From Chitinophaga skermanii (GTDB lineage Bacteria > Bacteroidota > Bacteroidia > Chitinophagales > Chitinophagaceae): a stretch of DNA of 64,000 nt. Positions 62,067 through 64,000 of this stretch are shown here, in pieces; within the stretch, counting starts at the first letter, position 1, and the number at the start of each line of letters is the position of its first letter. The stretch spans positions 186,001 through 250,000 of the forward strand of contig NZ_QLLL01000005.1 in the NCBI RefSeq assembly GCF_003259335.1. The letters are read 5' to 3'. Position numbers and translations under genes: made by a program. A model generated the notes under the pieces. The model saw only the letters and a program-made list of their open reading frames with translations, ran no database searches and was not told the DNA's origin.

Positions 62067-64000
62067 ATGGCTATTAAGTGGCTTAATAACGTTAAAAGAA
62101 CCGGCATAACGTCCGACGTGCCCGAAGAGGAAGTGCAACAGATCATGATTGTGAATTCATTTTGTTTCATCATCGCGATCTTGTGTACCTTTTACGGGGT
62201 GGGTTTGGCATGGATATCGGGAGAGTGGATCATTTGCTGGTCGGCTTTAGTGTTTGTAGCCGGGTTCTTAAGTGCCTTGTTTTTCAATAAGTACCATCTC
62301 TATTCCGCCGCAAAATTCAGTTTACCATTTACCATTAGTACGCTTATTTTATACTACGGGCAAATGTTCGGCGAGGCTACGGAAGTGCATTTACTGTGCT
62401 TGTTTCTATCCGGTGTGCCTTTACTCATTTTCAATAAAAAAGAACAATTCCTCAAATGCATTTGCATTATGATGCCCATCGTGTGCTTGGTGTTGTTAGA
62501 GGTGAATCATCATTACGCGATTATTCCGCCATTACGGCTTACCAACGCCGTTACGAACTCGTTCCGTTGGCTGATTATGGGTGTGATATTTTTATTGAAT
62601 TGTATTATCCTATCCTTCTATCAACAGAATATTAATAACCTTTTACAAGTACTCGGTATTCGCAACGATTCGTTGGTACGATCACATGAAGAAGTGGAAC
62701 TGCAAAAATCACAATTACGCAGTATGAACAAAGAGTTGATCTTAACGAATATACACCTCGAAGCACAAGTAGAAGAACGTACAGAAGAGATTCGTAAGAG
62801 CAAGTTACTGTTAGAAGAAACATTAGAAAACCTACGCAATAGCTACGCAACTTTGCAGGCACAAGAAAATGAATTGAAACACCAAGTAATCGTACTACAC
62901 GATACACGGAAGAACCTCGCTATTGCCAAGGATGAAGCCGATAAAGCTAACCATGCGAAGTCGAAGTTTTTACGGGAGATTAGTCATGAAATCCGCAACC
63001 CTTTAAATATCATCATCGGCTTTTCCGATATCCTTATTCACCAACAAAGCTCGCAACTATTGCCGGTAGATGCCCAGGAAATGATTCACCATATCGACTC
63101 TAGCGGGCGCGGTTTGTTGGAGATTATCAACAATGTATTAGAACTGGCGAAGATCGAAGCGGGTCGTAAAGACGATATTTTGAACGAGCCGTTTAACATC
63201 CGCGACTGGATGCATAACCTCGTGGCGGTAGCACAATCCAACGCTAAAACGAAAGATTTGCATGTGAACCTTATTTTGGATCACAAGCTGCCGGAAAGAA
63301 TAGTGGCCGACCGGAAACACTTAACACAGGTAATTAACAACCTCGTAGGGAACGCTATTAAGTTTACTCCCAAGGGTAAAAACATAACGGTGCATTGCTC
63401 CGAGGTAGATGGCAATAGCTGGTGTATTCGCATTTCCGATGAAGGCATAGGTATTGCAGAAGATCGTTTGCCATTTATTTTCCAGCCGTTTGTACAGGCC
63501 GATAATACCGTGTCGCATAACTATGGAGGTACGGGTTTAGGCTTAACCATTTCTAAGCACTTAGTGGAATTAATGGGCGGTGCTATGGAGGTGACTAGTG
63601 AAATTGGTATTGGCACTTGTTTCACTATTGTATTACCGCTGGTAGAAGCTGCCATGGAAGAACCACGGACCGAACAACAGCCGAAAACATGGGAGAAAAT
63701 GCCTGCGGGTAAACGGGTATTAGTGATGGAGGATAATTTGTTGAACCAAAAAGTAATGCACAAGTATTGCCAAGGTATGGGCTTAGATATCGAAGTGGCC
63801 GAAGATGGTGAAAAGGGCATAGAAAAGGCATTGAAGAACCCACCGGATTTAATTTTTATGGATATGCATATGCCGAACCTTTGTGGTACGGCAGCATTGC
63901 TGGCTTTACGAACCTATCCCAACTTGCAACATATACCTGTTGTAGCAATTTCTGCCGATGCTTTCTACGAACAACAACAGGAAGCATTGCGCGATGGGTT
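62067..64000 (+). CDS. Hybrid sensor histidine kinase, 3' end outside the window
   Basis: The frame runs open to the window end (644 codons seen). About six membrane helices fill the first 180 residues, with no extracellular sensor domain. A long coiled coil follows (about 190-290, with EELQAQVEERTEEIRK-like heptads). The kinase core has the phosphoacceptor H307 in ISHEIRNPLNIIIG, the N-box QVINNLVGNAIKFTP and G-box YGGTGLGLTISKHL. A receiver domain begins near residue 550 (VLVMEDNLLNQKV) with phosphoacceptor D599 in LIFMDMHMP. Phosphorelay partners are unknown; more domains may follow. Confidence 0.93.
   Translation, partial: MAIKWLNNVKRTGITSDVPEEEVQQIMIVNSFCFIIAILCTFYGVGLAWISGEWIICWSALVFVAGFLSALFFNKYHLYSAAKFSLPFTISTLILYYGQMFGEATEVHLLCLFLSGVPLLIFNKKEQFLKCICIMMPIVCLVLLEVNHHYAIIPPLRLTNAVTNSFRWLIMGVIFLLNCIILSFYQQNINNLLQVLGIRNDSLVRSHEEVELQKSQLRSMNKELILTNIHLEAQVEERTEEIRKSKLLLEETLENLRNSYATLQAQENELKHQVIVLHDTRKNLAIAKDEADKANHAKSKFLREISHEIRNPLNIIIGFSDILIHQQSSQLLPVDAQEMIHHIDSSGRGLLEIINNVLELAKIEAGRKDDILNEPFNIRDWMHNLVAVAQSNAKTKDLHVNLILDHKLPERIVADRKHLTQVINNLVGNAIKFTPKGKNITVHCSEVDGNSWCIRISDEGIGIAEDRLPFIFQPFVQADNTVSHNYGGTGLGLTISKHLVELMGGAMEVTSEIGIGTCFTIVLPLVEAAMEEPRTEQQPKTWEKMPAGKRVLVMEDNLLNQKVMHKYCQGMGLDIEVAEDGEKGIEKALKNPPDLIFMDMHMPNLCGTAALLALRTYPNLQHIPVVAISADAFYEQQQEALRDG

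Overview
The window looks like chromosomal DNA of a Bacteroidota bacterium, most likely family Chitinophagaceae (inference). Reasons: TAnnTTTG-type -7 promoter elements with few Shine-Dalgarno sites, a type IX secretion (T9SS) sorting-domain protein, LytS/LytTR signalling, a group II geranylgeranylglyceryl-phosphate synthase homologue, a carboxypeptidase-regulatory-domain protein, an IleRS2-type isoleucyl-tRNA synthetase and a class II ribonucleotide reductase. I saw no rRNA, tRNA, insertion sequence, prophage or CRISPR array.

Layout. 1-6.1 kb: partial GNAT gene, secreted PepSY-like protein, ileS and a histone-H1-like/DksA-like fusion. 6.7-12.1 kb: a glucosyl-3-phosphoglycerate-synthase-like enzyme fused to a degenerate HAD domain, an MsbA-like ABC exporter, rbfA and a LolC/E-like permease. 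12.8-17.9 kb: transketolase N-terminal subunit, WecA-like transferase, frr, DMT permease, PPK2, mscL. 18-24.4 kb: DUF3078 protein, scpA, then a redox/electrophile-stress cluster (AraC regulator, two pirins, YceI, nitroreductase, OsmC). 24.6-33 kb: MscS channel, small coiled-coil protein, PAS protein with an orphan DHp domain, ferredoxin reductase, dxs, LytS/LytTR pair. 33-42.8 kb: large T9SS beta-propeller protein, GGGPS, nrdJ, Dph6-like ATPase. 43-52 kb: small secreted and membrane proteins, PRPP synthetase, tripartite RND efflux operon. 53-64 kb: a Bacteroidota hypothetical gene, acpP-fabF-rnc, GyrI-like proteins with a WYL regulator, cydAB, and a hybrid histidine kinase cut by the window end.

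The most unusual feature is in the non-coding DNA. At least five intergenic arrays repeat a 5-7 base core every 11 bp, about one helical turn, for 7 to 14 units with variable spacers: about 627-714, 6260-6335, 12190-12325, 12544-12708 and 52534-52621. The core differs between most arrays, but the first and last share the same core in opposite orientation (TTACATGG and CCATGTAA). I know of no described element of this kind. Other notable points are a swapped GxHH signature in IleRS, a HAD domain lacking its nucleophile, an identically spaced AGTACACC element upstream of both pirin promoters, and terminator-bounded gaps that may encode small RNAs or peptides.
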